Positions 38,323 to 38,355 of a DNA stretch of 38,355 nucleotides are shown here, one piece after another. The stretch is from Natrinema versiforme JCM 10478 (GTDB taxonomy: Archaea; Halobacteriota; Halobacteria; Halobacteriales; Natrialbaceae). Made by a program: the position numbers and the translations under genes. Below the pieces are notes generated by a model. The model was not told the DNA's origin. It was given only the letters and a program-made list of their open reading frames with translations, and made no database searches. How positions within the stretch are numbered: position 1 is the stretch's first letter; each line of letters opens with the position of its first letter. The DNA is taken from assembly GCF_000337195.1 (NCBI RefSeq), contig NZ_AOID01000027.1:83109-121463 (forward strand), in the 5' to 3' direction.

Positions 38323-38355
38323 CTGTCTCTTATACACATCTCTGAGCGGGCTGGC
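38323..38355 (-). other. Transposon-library adapter (sequencing artefact)
   Basis: CTGTCTCTTATACACATCT (38323-38341) is the Tn5 mosaic end in reverse complement, followed by CTGAGCGGGCTGGC. Together they match, from memory, an early Nextera/454 adapter and are the inverse of the first 25 bases. Genomic sequence ends at 38322. Confidence 0.97.

Overview
This 38.4-kb piece is chromosomal DNA from an extremely halophilic archaeon (class Halobacteria). I would guess Natrialbales, close to Natrinema/Haloterrigena, but that placement is an impression. The evidence is very acidic proteins, high GC with many CTCGAG (Leu-Glu) hexamers, TATA-like boxes about 25-30 nt before start codons (leaderless mRNAs), haloarchaeal families (PRC-barrel, Bat-type HTH, F420-dependent LLM oxidoreductase, DUF106) and a tRNA without an encoded CCA. 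Both ends carry a transposon-library adapter, so the first and last genes are cut artificially.

Layout. (1) 26-3000: 3' part of secY, a small zinc finger, a uracil-DNA glycosylase lacking the usual Fe-S cysteines, and a PRC-barrel gene with a frameshift. (2) 3098-10799: an aa3-type terminal oxidase locus (subunit IV-like gene, a polytopic membrane protein, a zinc-finger/TM protein, then coxB and a fused coxA-coxC on the minus strand) with a membrane-anchored subtilase inside it. (3) 11203-19924: adk, DUF106, cmk, truB and tRNA-Pro(GGG), i.e. the tail of the archaeal spc ribosomal operon in its usual order, interrupted by an AT-rich insert with two paralogous pilin-like surface proteins, one fused to a vWA domain. 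(4) 19925-21215: gene-poor DNA behind the tRNA with tiny CxxC and single-TM proteins and strong Shine-Dalgarno sites, possibly a decayed integrated element. (5) 21216-25454: a secreted zinc protease with eight Ca-binding repeats, and an Lhr-type helicase.

(6) 25539-34021 is a catabolic neighbourhood: an alpha/beta-hydrolase with an Asp nucleophile, a winged-helix regulator, a hotdog thioesterase, a 3-hydroxyacyl-CoA dehydrogenase/enoyl-CoA hydratase fusion, an ACAD10/11-type phosphotransferase, a 59-aa protein translationally coupled to a HAD hydrolase, a divergent SDR and an F420-dependent oxidoreductase. The APH kinase + HAD + SDR + beta-oxidation set resembles the domains of human ACAD10 and the bacterial levulinate (Lva) pathway, in which 4-hydroxyacyl-CoAs are phosphorylated. 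Two of these genes share an identical 12-bp upstream element. This is the best candidate for an undescribed system in the window.

(7) 34144-38322: an AIR-synthase/HypE-like protein, a zinc alcohol dehydrogenase, a PAP2 phosphatase and a truncated, frameshifted Bat-like regulator.
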